Of a DNA stretch of 64,000 nucleotides, positions 1 to 9,929 are shown piece by piece. A model generated the notes under the pieces. That model did not search any database, was not told the origin of the DNA, and saw nothing but the letters and a program-made list of their open reading frames with translations. The position numbers and the translations under genes are program-made. This DNA is from an uncultured Bacteroidales bacterium (lineage in GTDB: Bacteria > Bacteroidota > Bacteroidia > Bacteroidales > UBA11471): contig CANQAM010000005.1 in assembly GCA_947589325.1 (NCBI GenBank), positions 43,546-107,545 on the forward strand, read 5' to 3'. Position 1 is the stretch's first letter; each line of letters begins with the position of its first letter.

Positions 1-312
1 AAAAGAGAGTTTTTTCGCAAAATCGAAGTAAATGTACACCAAAGACCAAATACTCCAAATGAGAGAAACGTGCGGAATAAACGGAAATATCGCAGATTTT
101 GAAAAATAGAGATTGGCATATTCATTATAAGGAGACCATAACTCTTTCGTTGTTTCCTTTATCCGCTCCCGTTTCGCGGGAAACAAACAATAGCAAAGCG
201 CAAAAAGAATAATAATAATTATCTTTCTCAATAACTTAATCGGGAAATAGAGATAATAGGTCGAAAGGTTTATCCACTCTTCCAATCTATTCCGGCGTTG
301 TTGCTTTTTCAT
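1..312 (-). CDS. Unrecognised membrane-associated protein, partial (C-terminus beyond window)
   Basis: An open frame of 104 codons without a stop runs from an ATG at 312 to the window edge on the minus strand; it is absent from the ORF track because it is not closed. The peptide starts MKKQQRRNRLEEW and carries a hydrophobic stretch IIIIILFALCYCLF near residues 32-45 and a second one (VSLIWSIWSLVYIYF) near 83-97, so at least two membrane segments are likely. An AGGAGA ribosome site lies just before the ATG, and a TAACTTTG -7 element lies about 30 bases upstream. I do not recognise the family. The reading frame, start signal and promoter make a real gene likely; its function is unknown. Confidence 0.6.
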   Translation of the reverse strand, partial: MKKQQRRNRLEEWINLSTYYLYFPIKLLRKIIIIILFALCYCLFPAKRERIKETTKELWSPYNEYANLYFSKSAIFPFIPHVSLIWSIWSLVYIYFDFAKKLSF

Positions 313-339
313 AAATCGTTTCTCCTGTATTCCCCTGCA

Positions 340-347
340 CAAAGTTA
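340..347 (-). promoter_or_regulatory. -7 promoter element of the left-edge gene
   Basis: TAACTTTG on the minus strand fits the Bacteroidota -7 consensus TAnnTTTG and lies about 28 bases before the ATG at 312. A TTTG at 375-372 could be the -33 element, but its spacing (24) is longer than usual. Confidence 0.5.
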
Positions 348-388
348 AAAATTAATCCGAAAGAAGCGAAGCAAAGGGAGGGGGAAAT

Positions 389-422
389 AAAAAACCACCC
401 GCCTTTGACAAAGGCGGGTGGT
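389..422 (-). terminator. Rho-independent terminator of tRNA-Asn (minus copy)
   Basis: A perfect 13-bp stem, ACCACCCGCCTTT (394-406) with AAAGGCGGGTGGT (410-422), has a 3-base loop. Read on the minus strand it is followed by a T-rich run (TTTTTTATTT), placing it directly after the tRNA. Confidence 0.9.
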
Positions 423-424
423 GC

Positions 425-500
425 GCTCTTCAGGTAGGACTTGAACCTACGACCCTCTGATTAACAGTCAGATGCTCTAACCGACTGAGCTACTGAAGAA
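425..500 (-). tRNA. tRNA-Asn(GTT), copy 1
   Basis: The 76-base sequence folds as a cloverleaf: acceptor TTCTTCA/TGAAGAG, anticodon stem TCTGA/TCAGA around loop CTGTTAA (anticodon GTT), and T-arm GTAGG-TTCAAGT-CCTAC. The discriminator base is C and CCA is not encoded. It is identical over all 76 bases to the plus-strand copy at 35438-35513, and its promoter region is also duplicated. Confidence 0.97.
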
Positions 501-524
501 GGTAACATTTCTAAAAATGCAGGG

Positions 525-555
525 CAAAAGTAATGCGTTATTTCCAATTATACAA
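525..555 (-). promoter_or_regulatory. Promoter of tRNA-Asn copy 1
   Basis: TTG (555-553), 20 bases, then TACTTTTG (532-525) on the minus strand match the Bacteroidota -33/-7 pattern. The same arrangement and spacing precede the second tRNA-Asn. Confidence 0.85.
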
Positions 556-605
556 TATATTTGCGGAAAATTTTGTTTTTCTATCGAATATCAATACGCG
601 AAAAT

Positions 606-2276
606 ATGCGTCGAACAATTGTACTTGCGCTTTGTTTTGCCGTTGCCGCAGCGATGCCGTGCACGGCGCAAAAAAAGAAAAATCCCGCTTTCGATGCCAC
701 GCAGGGCATCGGCATCTTCGGCTCCGTGCTGAAAGAACTGAACACTTTTTACGTCGATACGCCCGACGTCGAAACACTTGTGGAAGAGGGCATCAACGCC
801 ATGCTCTACACGCTCGACCCCTATACCGTATATATCCCCGAAACGGAGAGCGACGATTTCAAATTCATGACGACAGGCGAATACGGCGGCATAGGCTCCC
901 TCATCAGCACCCGCGACAGCTTTACCTACATCGCCGAACCGTATGAGGGGCTTCCCGCGCAGATGTGCGGTCTAAAAGCCGGCGACAAGATACTGCGCAT
1001 CGACTCCGTTTCGGCGGTAGGACTTCCGTCCGAAAAGGTGAGCGAGCGCCTCAAAGGTCCGGCAAATACCATTGTAACCGTCGTAGTGGAGCGCCCTGAA
1101 ACGCTCGACACGCTCACGTTTGACGTCGTGCGCAAAAAAATCGTCCTGCCTGCCGTTCCCTATTACGGCGTGTTGCGCGACGGCATCGGTTACATCTATC
1201 TGCAAAGTTTCACCGACAAGGCTGCCGCCGAAGTAAAAGAGGCTCTGCTCGACCTGAAAAAGAATCATCATATCGATGCCCTCATTCTCGACCTGCGCAG
1301 CAATCCGGGCGGCATTCTCGACGAAGCCCTGCAAATCATCAACTATTTCGTGCCCAAAGGCGTCGAAGTGTTATCGACACGGGGGCGCGTAAAACAGTGG
1401 GACCGCACCTACAAAACGACACAGAAACCTATCGACGCGAATATTCCGCTCGCCGTGCTGATAAACAGTGAATCGGCATCGGCATCGGAAATCGTATCGG
1501 GCACATTGCAAGACCTCGACCGCGCCGTCATACTCGGCGAACGCTCTTTCGGGAAAGGGCTCGTGCAATCGACCCGCCCGCTGCCCTACAACGGCATGCT
1601 CAAAATCACGACATCGAAATACTACATTCCCAGCGGACGGTCGATACAAGCTATCGACTACTCGCACCGCAACGCTGCCGGTCGGGCAGAACGCATACCC
1701 GACAGCCTGACAACGGCCTACACCACCGCCGGAGGGCGCATCGTGCGCGACGGCGGCGGCATCACCCCCGACATAAAAATAGAACTGCCGCAGATTCCCA
1801 ACATCGTCTATTACCTCGTAACCGACCGACAAGTTTTCGACTACGCGACACGCTTCGAGCAGCAGCACCCGACTATCGCCCCGATAGAAGAATTCGTCAT
1901 CACGGACGAGATATACAACGACTTCAAAACCTATGTCAAAGAAAAAGATTTCAAATACGACCGCCGCAGTGAAAAAGTGCTCGAAGAGTTGCGCAAATGG
2001 ACAAAATTCGAGGGTTACTACACCGATGCCGAAGAAGAAATAAACTCACTGACCCAAAAGCTGTCGCACAACCTCGACCGCGATCTCGACGCTTTCCGCA
2101 AAGAGATAGAAGAACAGTTGGCGGCGGAAATCGTCAAACGGTACTACTACCAAAAAGGCGAAATCAAAGAGAATCTCAAACACGACCCCATCGTACAAAA
2201 AGCCGAAGAAACACTCCTCGACCGGAATCGGTACGATGCCTTGCTCAAACCGGCTCCCGCCGAAATAGAAAAGTAA
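606..2276 (+). CDS. S41 family C-terminal processing peptidase (CtpA-like)
   Basis: This is a secreted or periplasmic serine protease of the C-terminal processing family, which cleaves proteins at or near their C-termini. I start it at 606 because MRRTIVLALCFAVAAAMPCTAQ is a clean signal peptide; the longer ORF from 561 would bury it. A PDZ domain spans about residues 95-175 (GGIGSLIS... GLKAGDKILRIDS). The protease core follows, with the nucleophile region NSESASASEIVSG near 288-299 and the general-base lysine in GERSFGKGLVQ near 317, the Ser/Lys dyad of S41. The tail of about 150 residues is charged and helical. The protein has 556 residues, normal for Bacteroidota CtpA homologues. The NUDIX gene follows 3 bases after the stop, so the two are probably co-transcribed. 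The physiological substrate cannot be read from sequence. Confidence 0.92.
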   Translation: MRRTIVLALCFAVAAAMPCTAQKKKNPAFDATQGIGIFGSVLKELNTFYVDTPDVETLVEEGINAMLYTLDPYTVYIPETESDDFKFMTTGEYGGIGSLISTRDSFTYIAEPYEGLPAQMCGLKAGDKILRIDSVSAVGLPSEKVSERLKGPANTIVTVVVERPETLDTLTFDVVRKKIVLPAVPYYGVLRDGIGYIYLQSFTDKAAAEVKEALLDLKKNHHIDALILDLRSNPGGILDEALQIINYFVPKGVEVLSTRGRVKQWDRTYKTTQKPIDANIPLAVLINSESASASEIVSGTLQDLDRAVILGERSFGKGLVQSTRPLPYNGMLKITTSKYYIPSGRSIQAIDYSHRNAAGRAERIPDSLTTAYTTAGGRIVRDGGGITPDIKIELPQIPNIVYYLVTDRQVFDYATRFEQQHPTIAPIEEFVITDEIYNDFKTYVKEKDFKYDRRSEKVLEELRKWTKFEGYYTDAEEEINSLTQKLSHNLDRDLDAFRKEIEEQLAAEIVKRYYYQKGEIKENLKHDPIVQKAEETLLDRNRYDALLKPAPAEIEK

Positions 2277-2279
2277 AAT

Positions 2280-2816
2280 ATGTCTGTCGAAACCACACCG
2301 CTGCTCGACCCTTACCGTTTCTGCCCTCGCTGCGGGTCGGACAAGTTTGTCGGAAACAATGCCCAGTCGAAACACTATCTGTCGTGCGGGCTGGAATATT
2401 ACGTCAATCCCCGGGCTGCCGTGGTGGCGCTCATCACCGACGAAGACGGAAACATACTCGTGTGCCGGCGCGCCAAAGAGCCGGCGCAAGGAACGCTCGA
2501 CCTGCCCGGTGGATTCACCGATCTGAACGAAACCGCCGAAGAAGCTGTCGCGCGCGAGGTGCTCGAAGAAACCTCTTTGGCCGTAACGCGCTGCCGCTAC
2601 CTCTTTTCCCTACAAAACCGCTATCTCTACTCGGGCGTGGTGATACCGACAATGGATCTCTTTTTCGCCTGCGAAGTCGCCGACTTTTCGCCGCTCTCGG
2701 CACACGACGATGTGGCTGCCGTCCGCTTTCTTCCCCGTGCGGAAATAAAGCCGGAACTGTTCGGCCTCGCCTCTGTACGCAAAGGCATTGCCCGTATTCT
2801 GGAAGAAAACTTTTAG
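2280..2816 (+). CDS. NUDIX hydrolase with N-terminal zinc-ribbon
   Basis: This is a cytoplasmic nucleotide-diphosphate hydrolase of 178 residues. The NUDIX box GGFTDLNETAEEAVAREVLEETSL (about 77-100) has the metal-binding REVLEE core; the late glycine of the consensus is replaced by serine. The N-terminus resembles the zinc ribbon of NADH pyrophosphatase-type NUDIX proteins (CPRCGSDKF at 15-23, then a CG pair at 36-37). Only three cysteines are present: where relatives usually have a second CxxC, this protein has HYLSC, so His32 may replace a ligand or the site may be degraded. The substrate is not predictable. The start lies 3 bases after the protease stop, implying one operon. Confidence 0.85.
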   Translation: MSVETTPLLDPYRFCPRCGSDKFVGNNAQSKHYLSCGLEYYVNPRAAVVALITDEDGNILVCRRAKEPAQGTLDLPGGFTDLNETAEEAVAREVLEETSLAVTRCRYLFSLQNRYLYSGVVIPTMDLFFACEVADFSPLSAHDDVAAVRFLPRAEIKPELFGLASVRKGIARILEENF

Positions 2817-2871
2817 CGCTTTTTCCGAAATTTTGTTCGGAGCAGAATTTTTATTTTTCACAAGTTATCGC

Positions 2872-2879
2872 TACCTTTG
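2872..2879 (+). promoter_or_regulatory. -7 promoter element for mutS
   Basis: TACCTTTG fits TAnnTTTG in the gap between the NUDIX gene and mutS. No well-spaced -33 TTG is evident. Confidence 0.6.
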
Positions 2880-2971
2880 TTCGGATAAAAAAGAGCCGAT
2901 GAGGCACGTTGCCCGACGCCTCGCCGACCGATAAACGAACCCATAAAACTTTCCTGCCCGTGGCAAAAGAG

Positions 2972-5578
2972 ATGGTCGAAACACCGCTGATGAAGCAATA
3001 CATCGAGATGAAAGCCGTTCACCCCGATGCCATTCTGCTGTTCCGGGTAGGCGACTTTTACGAAACCTTTTCCGACGATGCCATTACGGCATCCGAGATA
3101 CTGGGCATCACGCTCACCCGTCGGGCGAACGGCGTGGCACAATACGTCGAACTCGCCGGATTTCCGCACCACGCCCTCGACACCTACCTGCCGAAACTCG
3201 TGCGGGCCGGCAAGCGGGTGGCTATCTGCGAACAGCTCGAAGACCCCAAACTCACCAAAAAGTTAGTGAAACGCGGCATCACCGAGCTGGTAACGCCGGG
3301 CGTCGCTATCGACGACAACATTCTCGACCACAAGGAAAACAACTTTTTAGCCGGCATACATTTCGGGAAAAACAGCTGCGGCGTCGCTTTTCTGGACATT
3401 TCCACCGGCGAATTTCTGACGGCCGAAGGCAATTACGATTACGTGGACAAACTGATAGGAAATTTCCAACCCAAAGAGATTCTTTTCGAGCGGGGCAAAC
3501 GGAAAACCTTTGAGGAACATTTCGGCACCCGCTATTTCACCTTTGAACTCGACGACTGGATTTTCACCGAAGAGGCAGCCACCGAGCGGCTGCTGCGCCA
3601 TTTCGGCACCAAAAACCTGAAAGGATTCGGCGTGCAGCACCTCCCGCTCGGCATCATCGCCTCAGGCTCGCTGCTGCACTACCTCGACATCACCCAGCAC
3701 ACGCACATCGCGCACATACTTTCGCTCTCCCGCATCGAAGCCGACCGCTACGTGCGCCTCGACAAATTCACCATACGCAGCCTCGAACTGCTCGGCACGA
3801 TGAACGAAGGCGGCAAAAGCCTGCTCGACATCATCGACCGTACCGTATCGCCCATGGGGGCGCGGCTGCTGCGGCGGTGGCTCTCGTTCCCGCTGAAAGA
3901 GATACAGCCCATACGCGACCGGCAGGCTGCCGTCGAATACTTTTTCCGCAACCCCGATGCCAAAGAGCTTATCGACAAACAGCTGTCGCTCGTGGGCGAC
4001 CTCGAACGCCTGCTCTCCAAAGTAGCGGCAGGTCGCATCACCCCGCGCGAAACGGTACAGCTGCGGGTATCGCTCGCCGCCATAGAGCCGATACGCGACT
4101 GCTGCCAGAATGCCGACGAAGAGGTGGTGCAGCGCATCGCAGCGCAACTCAACCCGTGCGCCCTCATACGCGACCGCATCGAACGGGAAATTTCGCCCGA
4201 CGCCCCGACGCTCGTCAATCGCGGCGGCATCATCGCCGCAGGAGTAAACGCCGAACTCGACGAATTGCGTGAAATCTCCTATTCGGGCAAAGACTACCTG
4301 CTGCACCTGCAACAGCAGGAAAGCGAACGCACCGGCATCTCCAGCCTGAAAATCGGCTACAACAACGTATTCGGCTACTACATCGAAGTGCGGAACACGC
4401 ACAAAGACAAGGTGCCCGAAGAGTGGATACGCAAACAGACCCTCGTGGGCGCCGAACGCTATATCACGCAGGAACTGAAAGACTATGAGGAGAAAATCCT
4501 CGGCGCCGAAGAAAAAATCCTGTCGCTCGAAACAAAACTCTTCAACGACCTCGTGCAGGCGATTGCCGATTTCATTCCCGCCATACAGCTCGATGCCAAC
4601 CTGCTGGCTCGCCTCGACTGCCTGCTCTCCTTTGCCAAAGCCGCAGAAGAATACCACTACATACGCCCCGACGTAAACGACTCTTTCACTATCGACATCA
4701 AAGAGGGGCGGCACCCCGTCATCGAACGGCAGATGCCGCCGGGCGAAAGCTACATATCGAACAGCGTGATGCTCGACAACGACCACCAGCAAATCATCAT
4801 GATTACGGGGCCGAACATGGCGGGAAAATCGGCGCTGCTGCGGCAGACGGCACTGATTGTCATCATGGCGCAAATCGGGAGTTTCGTGCCCGCCGAAGCC
4901 GCACACATCGGGGTGGTCGATAAGGTATTCACCCGCGTCGGAGCCTCCGACAACATATCGCTTGGAGAATCGACGTTCATGGTAGAGATGAACGAAGCCG
5001 CCGACATACTCAACAACCTTTCCGACCGCAGCCTCGTGCTTTTCGACGAACTGGGTCGCGGCACGAGTACCTACGACGGCATTTCCATTGCATGGGCTAT
5101 CGTCGAATATATACACGAACACCGCCGCGCCCGAGCCAAAACGCTCTTTGCCACGCACTACCACGAATTGAACGAAATGGAAAAGACTTTCCGCCGCGTC
5201 GCCAATTACAACGTGTCGGTAAAGGAGGTGGACAATCGGGTGATTTTCCTGCGCAAACTCGTACGGGGCGGCAGCGAACACAGTTTCGGCATACACGTGG
5301 CAAAACTCGCCGGTATGCCGCAAGCCGTCGTACAGCGCGCCGGTGAAATACTGCACCAACTCGAAAGCGACAACCGCAAAAACGGCATCGCCAAGCCGAA
5401 GGTCGATCCGAAAGAAACGACGACGCAAGGCGGTGTGCAACTCAGCTTCTTCCAGCTCGACGACCCCATACTGAGTCAGGTGCGCGATGAAATACTCCAC
5501 ACCGACATCAACAACCTTACCCCCGTCGATGCCCTCAACAAACTCAACGACATTCGCAAAATCATCACCGGAAAATAA
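2972..5578 (+). CDS. mutS: DNA mismatch repair protein MutS
   Basis: MutS recognises mismatches and small loops and, with MutL, starts their repair. The N-terminal mismatch-binding motif is visible in RVGDFYETF (Phe-x-Glu). The C-terminal ABC-type ATPase has Walker [13 protein letters not shown], signature ISLGESTFM and Walker [17 protein letters not shown]. From ATG 2972 the protein has 868 residues, normal for the family. The ORF track opens at a TTG at 2909, which would add 21 residues unlike MutS; GTG 2960 is another in-frame option. I prefer ATG 2972 because [14 protein letters not shown] matches the usual MutS beginning. The U32 gene begins on the base after the stop, so it is co-transcribed. 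Antisense frames across the gene, including a 771-codon one, are shadows. Confidence 0.96.
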   Translation: MVETPLMKQYIEMKAVHPDAILLFRVGDFYETFSDDAITASEILGITLTRRANGVAQYVELAGFPHHALDTYLPKLVRAGKRVAICEQLEDPKLTKKLVKRGITELVTPGVAIDDNILDHKENNFLAGIHFGKNSCGVAFLDISTGEFLTAEGNYDYVDKLIGNFQPKEILFERGKRKTFEEHFGTRYFTFELDDWIFTEEAATERLLRHFGTKNLKGFGVQHLPLGIIASGSLLHYLDITQHTHIAHILSLSRIEADRYVRLDKFTIRSLELLGTMNEGGKSLLDIIDRTVSPMGARLLRRWLSFPLKEIQPIRDRQAAVEYFFRNPDAKELIDKQLSLVGDLERLLSKVAAGRITPRETVQLRVSLAAIEPIRDCCQNADEEVVQRIAAQLNPCALIRDRIEREISPDAPTLVNRGGIIAAGVNAELDELREISYSGKDYLLHLQQQESERTGISSLKIGYNNVFGYYIEVRNTHKDKVPEEWIRKQTLVGAERYITQELKDYEEKILGAEEKILSLETKLFNDLVQAIADFIPAIQLDANLLARLDCLLSFAKAAEEYHYIRPDVNDSFTIDIKEGRHPVIERQMPPGESYISNSVMLDNDHQQIIMITGPNMAGKSALLRQTALIVIMAQIGSFVPAEAAHIGVVDKVFTRVGASDNISLGESTFMVEMNEAADILNNLSDRSLVLFDELGRGTSTYDGISIAWAIVEYIHEHRRARAKTLFATHYHELNEMEKTFRRVANYNVSVKEVDNRVIFLRKLVRGGSEHSFGIHVAKLAGMPQAVVQRAGEILHQLESDNRKNGIAKPKVDPKETTTQGGVQLSFFQLDDPILSQVRDEILHTDINNLTPVDALNKLNDIRKIITGK

Positions 5579-6841
5579 ATGAAACGGTCTGACTTTGAAA
5601 TCATGGCACCCGTCGGTTCTTACGAATCGCTTGCCGCCGCCATACAAGGCGGTGCCGACTCCATATACTTCGGCATCGAAGGGCTGAATATGCGCGCCCG
5701 CAGCTCCAACAACTTCACCATCGACGACCTGCACGAGATAGCCCGCATCTGCCGCGAAAACGGATTGAAAAGCTACCTCACCGTCAATACGATCATTTAC
5801 GACAACGACACGGAGCTGCTGCACCGCATCATCGATGCCGCCCGCGATGCCGGACTCTCGGCTGTCATCGCCGGCGACGTCGCCGCCATGTCCTATGCCC
5901 GCAGCGTGGGGGTGGAGGTACACCTCTCGACCCAGCTCAATATCTCCAACACGGAAGCGCTGAAATTTTACGCGCAATTCGCCGATGTCGTAGTGCTGGC
6001 ACGAGAGCTAAATCTCGACCAAGTGGCACACATTCATCGGGAAATCGAACGACAGCACATCACCGGTCCTTCCGGAAAACCGATACGCATCGAAATGTTT
6101 GCGCACGGCGCCCTCTGCATGGCGGTTTCGGGCAAATGCTACCTGAGCCTCCACGAACTGAATGCGTCGGCAAACCGCGGCGCGTGCATGCAGGTATGCC
6201 GGCGCGGCTACACGGTGCGCGACCGCGAAAGCGACATCGAACTCGACGTGGAAAACCAATATATACTCTCGCCGAAAGACCTGAAAACGATACACTTCAT
6301 CAACCTGATGATGCAAGCGGGGGTGCGGGTATTCAAAATCGAGGGGCGCGCCCGCAGTGCGGAATATGTGCGCACGGTGGCGGAATGCTATCGGGAAGCG
6401 ATAGAGAGTGTACTCGACCATACGTTCGGCGACGAAAAAATAGCCGATTGGGACAACCGCCTGAGCAAGGTATTCAATCGCGGATTCTGGAACGGCTACT
6501 ATCTGGGACAGCGGCTCGGCGAATGGAGCCGCACCTACGGCTCGGAAGCCACCCGCGTAAAAGTGTATGTCGCCAAAGGCGTGAAATACTATTCCCGACT
6601 GGGCGTGGCGGAGTTCGTCATGGAAAGCGGCGAATTGCATGCCGGCGACGAAATCGTCATCACCGGCCCGACCACCGGCGCCATCATGACGACAGCAGAG
6701 GAGATACGGGTGGATTTGAAACCCGTCGCCAAAACCGTCAAGGGAGAACATTTTTCCATAAAACTCGACCAGAAAATACGTCCGTCGGACAAACTCTACA
6801 AATGGGAGAAAAACACGAAAGCGGAAAATCCGAAAAATTGA
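5579..6841 (+). CDS. U32 family peptidase-like protein (RlhA/TrhP type)
   Basis: This 420-residue protein belongs to family U32. It starts EIMAPVGSYESLAAAIQGGADSIYFG and contains the family signature IEMFAHGALCMAVSGKCYLS near residues 168-187, with its paired cysteines. Though named peptidases, characterised bacterial members such as TrhP and RlhA take part in hydroxylation of tRNA U34 or 23S rRNA C2501, using prephenate-derived chemistry and probably an Fe-S cluster. The length suits TrhP/YegQ, but I cannot separate TrhP from other U32 types here. The ATG abuts the mutS stop (TAAATG), showing tight coupling. Confidence 0.85.
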   Translation: MKRSDFEIMAPVGSYESLAAAIQGGADSIYFGIEGLNMRARSSNNFTIDDLHEIARICRENGLKSYLTVNTIIYDNDTELLHRIIDAARDAGLSAVIAGDVAAMSYARSVGVEVHLSTQLNISNTEALKFYAQFADVVVLARELNLDQVAHIHREIERQHITGPSGKPIRIEMFAHGALCMAVSGKCYLSLHELNASANRGACMQVCRRGYTVRDRESDIELDVENQYILSPKDLKTIHFINLMMQAGVRVFKIEGRARSAEYVRTVAECYREAIESVLDHTFGDEKIADWDNRLSKVFNRGFWNGYYLGQRLGEWSRTYGSEATRVKVYVAKGVKYYSRLGVAEFVMESGELHAGDEIVITGPTTGAIMTTAEEIRVDLKPVAKTVKGEHFSIKLDQKIRPSDKLYKWEKNTKAENPKN

Positions 6842-6862
6842 TTTTCGTACCGAAGTTTTTTC

Positions 6863-6870
6863 TACTTTTG
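6863..6870 (+). promoter_or_regulatory. -7 promoter element of the TPR/outer-membrane operon
   Basis: TACTTTTG, fitting TAnnTTTG, ends 26 bases before the ATG at 6897. Confidence 0.65.
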
Positions 6871-6896
6871 TCCGGCAAAGCAATTCTTGTGTAAAG

Positions 6897-9800
6897 ATGA
6901 AAAAAAGAGCCTTATATTTATTTCTTTCCCTCTTATTCTTTTGCGGAACCCCGCTTCTGTCATCGGCGCAGAAACACATTCGCACCGAGCAGCCGACCCA
7001 CACCCGCGAACTGGCAAAACAGATGTACCGCGAAGGCAATTATGCCGGTTGCATCGACCTGATGCGCAGCTACCGACCTCATGCCGTCGAGCCTGCCGAC
7101 AAGGCGGCTGCCGACTACTACATCGCCGCCGCTGCCTACCGCGCCAAAGATCGCGACGCGCTCGCCCTGCTCGAAAACTACACCGCCGCCTATCCCGAAA
7201 CGCCGCAGGCGGAAGAAATAAAACTCCTTACAGCACACGCATATTTCGACAAGGGCGATTTCAAAAAGTCCGCCGACTTGTACAACGCCATCGACCTCGA
7301 CCGCCTTACTCCCGACCAACAAGCCGATTTGTTGCTGCACTTGGGCATCGCCTATACGCATCTTGGCAAAAACGATGATGCCGAGCGCTGTTTCGTCGCC
7401 GTCATCGCCGTTGGCGGCGAAAAGAAAAATGCTGCGCTCTACCGCAATTCCTATCTGCATTATGTCGAAAAAGAGTATGAAAAGGCAGGAGAGGGGTTTG
7501 CCTATCTGCTCGACGACAAGGAATTTGCACAGCCGTCGTCGGCATTTCTTACGCAATCGTACTTTGCCCGAAAGGAATACGAAAAAGCTATCGACGAGGG
7601 AAACCGCTATTTGCAAAACTATCCGAAAGACAGCATATATTACGAAATAAAACGTGTCATCGGCGAAAGCCATTTCCGTTCCGGCAAGCCGAAAGAGGCG
7701 GTCGAATATCTTTCCGACTATACCGCCCACACCGCTGCCCCGCTGCGCAGCAGCCTCTACACGCTGGGAGTAGCCTGCTATGAAAGCGGCGCTTGCGAAG
7801 ACGCCGTTTCCACGTTAGGACGGGTTACCGACCAGACCGACGCTTTAGCGCAAAATGCCTACCTGTATATCGGACAAAGCTATTTGAAGCTGAACGACAA
7901 AACCAATGCCCGACTTGCCTTCGAAATGGCATCGCGCTATTCGTTCGACCGGAAAGCGCAGGAAACAGCGCTATACAACTACGCCATGCTGCTGCATACC
8001 GGCACATTCTCGCCATTCGCCGAGTCGGTTACCGTCTTTGAAAAGTTCCTCAACCTCTTTCCGTCGTCGCGCTATGCAGGCACGGTCAGCGACAATCTGG
8101 CGGACGTATATCTGACGACTCGCAACTACGAAACGGCATTGCGCTCCATCAACAAAATAAAACGCCCCGACGCCAAAATACTCAAAGCCAAACAGCGCAT
8201 TCTCTACCGGCTCGGCACGGAGCGGTTCGCCGACAACGACCTCGACCGCGCCGCCGACTATTTTGCCCAAGCCATACGGGTGGGAAACTACGACAAAGAG
8301 GCAAAAGCCGACGCCTACCTGTGGCACGGCGAATGCCTTTACCGAAAAGAAAAATATGCCGAAGCGGCGGAAGACGGCATAAATTATCTGAACACCGCCG
8401 TCCGCAAAAATCCGCAAGGCTATTACAATCTCGGATACGCCTACTTCAAGCAGCACGATTTCACCAACGCGGCGCGCCGATTCGGCGACTACCTCGATGC
8501 CGAACAGCAAAGTCCGGCAAATATGCCGCGCATCGCCGACGCCCACACCCGTCAGGCCGACTGCCTGTATGCCCAACGCGACTTCGTAGGGGCGGAGGCT
8601 TATTATGGCAGAGCCGTCGAACTCTGTCCCGCCACCGGCGACTACGCCCTTTACCAAAAAGGCATCATGGCGGGGCTGCAAAAAAATCCGACCGAAAAGG
8701 CGGCAATCATGCAAGAGGTCGTCCGGAAATATCCCGAATCGGATTATGCCGATGATGCCTTGCTCGAAGAGGGATTGACCCACGTCGCCCTTCGGGACGG
8801 AAAAGCCGCCGGCTGTTTCCTGCAACTGCTCGACAACTATCCGAGGCAGGAAACCGCCCGCAAAGGCGGGCTGCAACTCGGCATGGTCTATTACAACAGC
8901 CGGCAGCCGCAAAAAGCCATCGACGCCTACAAGCGCGTCATTTCCACCTATCCGGGCAGCGACGAAGCCCGCCTCGCGCTCCAAGACCTCAAAGCCATTT
9001 ACATCGAGCAAAACAACGTCGATGACTACGCCGCCTACCTCAAAACCGTATCGGGCGACGTGAAGACCGAGGTTTCGGAACTCGATTCGCTCTCGTTCCT
9101 CGTCGCCGAGCGGGCATTCCTGAAACAGCCCGATGCCGCGTCTGCCGCCCAACTCGAACAGTATCTCAAAAAATATCCCGCCGGCGCCTACACGCTGCCG
9201 GCACACAACTACCTGTCGCGCTACCACTACGACAAAAAAGCCTACGGCAAAGCCCGCAAGGAGCTCGATTACATCTTGAAGCAGCCGAACAATCCCTATA
9301 CGGGCGATGCGCTGCTGCGGCTTGCAGACATACAGGAGCACGACAAAGAGTATGCCGATGCCTTCCGGAGTTATCAAACGCTCGAACCGCTCGCACAAAA
9401 CAAAGAGGTGCGGCAGACCGCCCGAGTGGGCATGATGCGCACGGCGCAAAAGTGCGGTATGCACAAGGAGGTCATCGCCGTTACCGACAAACTGCTGGCA
9501 GAACCCACCTTGTCGCCCGAATGCGTCCGCGATGCCCATACCGCCCGCGCCGAAAGTTTCATGGCGCTCGGCAACACGGCAAAAGCGGCAGCGGAATGGG
9601 AAGTCCTCTCCCAAGACCCGCGCACCGAAATCGGAGCCAAATCGGCATACCTGCTGGCACAATATCACCTCGACAACAGCAACGACACCGAAGCCGAAGC
9701 CGTCGTAACCCGCCTGCTCGAAACCGGCACGTCGCACCAGTATTGGCTGGCGCGCTGTTTCATCGTGCTTTCCGACGTATATGCCTTGCGGGGCGACTAC

Positions 9801-9929
9801 TTCCAAGCCAAACAATACCTGTTGAGTTTACAGAACAATTACAAGGGCGACGACGACATCGAAAAACTCATCAATGTCCGTCTCCAAAAATTGCAAACCG
9901 CCCAAAACAACACCAATTCCGACAACTGA
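6897..9929 (+). CDS. Large periplasmic tetratricopeptide-repeat protein
   Basis: The 1010-residue protein has a signal peptide (MKKRALYLFLSLLFFCGTPLLSSAQ) and then almost continuous helical repeats of TPR type, for example EYEKAIDEGNRYLQNYPKDSIYYE, AEAYYGRAVELCPATGDYALYQKG and QPQKAIDAYKRVISTYPGSDEA. The Cys in LFFCG does not fit a lipobox well, so a soluble periplasmic protein is more likely than a lipoprotein. TPR arrays scaffold protein complexes. The stop overlaps the start of the next gene by one base (TGATG), which encodes an outer-membrane barrel protein, so the two probably form a complex. No enzymatic motif is seen and the substrate of the presumed complex is unknown. Confidence 0.85.
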   Translation: MKKRALYLFLSLLFFCGTPLLSSAQKHIRTEQPTHTRELAKQMYREGNYAGCIDLMRSYRPHAVEPADKAAADYYIAAAAYRAKDRDALALLENYTAAYPETPQAEEIKLLTAHAYFDKGDFKKSADLYNAIDLDRLTPDQQADLLLHLGIAYTHLGKNDDAERCFVAVIAVGGEKKNAALYRNSYLHYVEKEYEKAGEGFAYLLDDKEFAQPSSAFLTQSYFARKEYEKAIDEGNRYLQNYPKDSIYYEIKRVIGESHFRSGKPKEAVEYLSDYTAHTAAPLRSSLYTLGVACYESGACEDAVSTLGRVTDQTDALAQNAYLYIGQSYLKLNDKTNARLAFEMASRYSFDRKAQETALYNYAMLLHTGTFSPFAESVTVFEKFLNLFPSSRYAGTVSDNLADVYLTTRNYETALRSINKIKRPDAKILKAKQRILYRLGTERFADNDLDRAADYFAQAIRVGNYDKEAKADAYLWHGECLYRKEKYAEAAEDGINYLNTAVRKNPQGYYNLGYAYFKQHDFTNAARRFGDYLDAEQQSPANMPRIADAHTRQADCLYAQRDFVGAEAYYGRAVELCPATGDYALYQKGIMAGLQKNPTEKAAIMQEVVRKYPESDYADDALLEEGLTHVALRDGKAAGCFLQLLDNYPRQETARKGGLQLGMVYYNSRQPQKAIDAYKRVISTYPGSDEARLALQDLKAIYIEQNNVDDYAAYLKTVSGDVKTEVSELDSLSFLVAERAFLKQPDAASAAQLEQYLKKYPAGAYTLPAHNYLSRYHYDKKAYGKARKELDYILKQPNNPYTGDALLRLADIQEHDKEYADAFRSYQTLEPLAQNKEVRQTARVGMMRTAQKCGMHKEVIAVTDKLLAEPTLSPECVRDAHTARAESFMALGNTAKAAAEWEVLSQDPRTEIGAKSAYLLAQYHLDNSNDTEAEAVVTRLLETGTSHQYWLARCFIVLSDVYALRGDYFQAKQYLLSLQNNYKGDDDIEKLINVRLQKLQTAQNNTNSDN

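Larger units (their letters stand above)
425..555. repeat. Left arm of 131-bp inverted repeat (tRNA-Asn plus promoter)
   Basis: This segment is the reverse complement of 35383-35513. The tRNA part is identical; the 55-bp promoter/leader part has six differences. The pair of arms brackets about 34.8 kb. Confidence 0.9.

Noticed and set aside
2909-2971. TTG start for mutS adding 21 residues
   Set aside because: The extra residues do not resemble MutS and an ATG at 2972 gives the usual N-terminus.
3662-5977. 771-codon minus-strand frame antisense to mutS and the U32 gene
   Set aside because: It is a shadow produced by codon bias of the real genes; it has no family features and lies opposite clear MutS motifs.
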